Source: Centroberyx gerrardi
Lineage: Eukaryota; Chordata; Actinopteri; Beryciformes; Berycidae
Assembly (NCBI RefSeq): GCF_048128805.1
Contig: NC_136002.1
Location: 26,994,602-27,058,601 of the forward strand
Length of the DNA: 64,000 nucleotides
Reading direction: 5' to 3'
A program made the position numbers and the translations under genes. Under the pieces are notes generated by a model. It saw only the letters and a list, made by a program, of their open reading frames with translations, made no database searches and was not told the origin of the DNA. Numbering within the stretch: the stretch's first letter is position 1; the number at the start of each line of letters is the position of its first letter. This document shows, piece by piece, positions 62,019 through 64,000 of the stretch.

Positions 62019-64000
62019 CTGAAAATACATGAAAAAATAGATTGCAAAAAAACATTAAAAATCCCAAACAAACATATAGACAGGCAGACATATGGCAGAT
62101 ACATATAGACATAAACAGATAGAGATTGACTGAAAGATGTGATCTGATTCACTTTAACCCTTTGCATTATTCAAAACTACCATTAGAAGGGAAAAGATAA
62201 CAAAAGTCTTTAATCCGGTAGTTATTCAGCAGCATTACATTGCTCTCACTCTATTAATTTGTAACAAAGTGTATGACAGACAGGAAATTACAGCGCAGAG
62301 AAATGTTCAGCTTCAGTCAAATGAGGATGCATTGAATCCGAACACAACCGGAGTATAAAGCAATCACATTCATTAATATCTTTTAAACCAGTGACAATGA
62401 ACAATGCATTTCTGTGAAGTGCCCAAAATGAGTACAGCAGAGATAAGAGATACAGCACTCGACAATGTTCCTGCGAGATAGAAGAAAATGGAGCCTTTTT
62501 ATGTGAGCTGTGAAGCACCAGTATTGTCAAACCCCGCTGAAATATGACACGGCGCGGGGGGAATGAGGGAGCTTTACAACTGCAGACCGCAATGCATTTA
62601 AATTTTGAAGCATGTCTCCACATATCGGTGACCCGTCCTGCCTCATGACCAGAGTAAAAGGTCTCTCCTGGAGCCTCCACCGACTCAATTCCAGACAGAA
62701 ACAGATAAGGGGAGATGTATCGTGTCAATTACGGTCCACGCTCAATCCTTTCGGGCGGCGCATTTCGGAAAAGGCGCCATTAAGGTGCTGCAGGATTTCC
62801 CGCGGACGGCCTTTCATCCACTGAGATCAGATGACATCAGATTGGCGGGGCTGCTCTGCGGGAGGTGCTGTCACAAATGACACGGCTCTTAGCTTGATTT
62901 AAAGTGTTATTCTGTGTGGTGAGTGTGAGTGATAAACTAAGGTCTGAGCTCTATAATGCACCTATAATACCAACACTAATTTAGAGGTGTCGGCTCAGAT
63001 GGACTATCACCTCCCCAGCCGCAGCCGTGTGAGCACACACTCGCTCTCTCGAGATAGAGTTTTTGTTTTGACCCATTAATCACGGCGCATTTTCATTGTC
63101 CCAAAATAACCCTGTCAGCCCCCTCACCCAACCAGAACAGAGCACTTCAAGGGGAAGCCACAATCTTTCCAAAGCCGCACTGTTTCCTACTCCCTTTAGA
63201 TGTAATGGTGTGGGATGAAAAAGCATGCCATGTGTTGTAAGCTTGTAGCGTAATTTAATAGCATTGTTGTAATTATTTATTTTAATTATATAATTGCAGT
63301 TGAGGTCCCGTGGTTGCAGGCAGGCTTCTTGAACTTGAAATAAAACATCTGTAGTTCAAATTATGGGTTTAAACTAAAATTCAAGTCCAGTTCCAATTAT
63401 TTGGTGCAGCAACATTTCACCCCTTGTCTCCTTGGACTCTTTCCTTGCGTTTCTCTACAGCTGGGGTGTCAAACCCTGTCCCATGGAGGGTCGAGAGTTG
63501 GCAGGTTTTCGTTCCAACCGAAGATGACACCAGGTGATTTCACTGATTAGTTCCTCCAGTCTGGTGACTCAGCTGGTATAGTGTTTGGTTGGAATAAAAA
63601 CCTGCATATCCTCCATGGCACATTGTTTGCTGTCACGATAACTGAAGTTTCAATACGACTTCGATACCATTTCCAACATTCAATTTTAGATACGTTTGAT
63701 ACTTTCACCAAATGTTTTCCTGCCAGCTAAAATCCCGCTTCACCTGCGGAGGGTCTACACACGCGCGGACTGGAATAGTTAAAAGACGAAAGCAGAGGAA
63801 GGATTGGAACGGACACAGCCGCGGTCTGGCTCTTGACATGGACTGCAGCAGAGTCCGGCAGCTGAAAACATGACAACAGTGTCAAACAGTCCACCACATC
63901 TTGAACTGAATCCCAGTCCACCTAAACTGGTTGACTGGTTCCAGGAGCAAAACATGGAACCATTTGGCTTACAGAACTGACAAAGACGGACGCCCAACCA
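62019..64000. other. arhgap42 upstream intron to window edge
   Basis: No further BAR-domain exon was recognised; the preceding exon must lie beyond the right edge. The only structure seen is a repeat at about 63463-63630 (GGTGTCAAACCCTGTCCCAT and GTTTGGTTGGAATAAAAACC). That repeat resembles a common teleost hAT-like non-coding element. Confidence 0.5.

Overview
The window is vertebrate nuclear DNA and looks like a teleost fish. The genes are split into many short exons with GT-AG introns, and the introns are full of CA, GA and GT microsatellites, short terminal-inverted-repeat elements and LINE fragments of the sort common in ray-finned fish. No bacterial operon, tRNA, rRNA or CRISPR array was seen. 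Gene names rest on translated exons recognised by eye. They agree with the human chromosome 11q22 order CEP126 - TRPC6 - PGR - ARHGAP42, with ANGPTL5 not seen between the first two.

Layout, left to right. Positions 1-176 hold the end of an unidentified + strand exon. On the - strand at 446-7054 is cep126, a centrosome and cilium-base protein; its first coding exon was not found. A GC-rich, probably non-coding first exon near 9690-9904 precedes trpc6 (+ strand, CDS 12034-24113), for which all 11 coding exons could be joined in frame into 825 codons. Its second intron holds an antisense, 5'-truncated L1-like LINE flanked by a perfect 17-bp target site duplication. From 24114 to 28497 is a repeat-rich intergenic stretch. 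The nuclear progesterone receptor gene pgr follows (+ strand, 28498-34409), with 8 exons joined in frame into 673 codons. Facing it is arhgap42/GRAF3 (- strand, 36933-62018), with 21 exons in frame giving 771 codons from the late BAR domain to the SH3 domain. Its first exons lie beyond the right edge.

The genes are an old syntenic block, not a pathway: a cilium/centrosome protein, a DAG-activated cation channel, a steroid receptor and a Rho GTPase-activating protein. The most unusual material is where repeats meet splice sites: a 35-bp minisatellite that repeats a trpc6 splice donor, a LINE tail that forms part of an arhgap42 donor, a GC-AG intron in arhgap42, and a CA-repeat in place of a polypyrimidine tract in trpc6. 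I found no clearly new biological system. All exon edges are by-eye predictions that agree in reading phase but are untested by transcripts.
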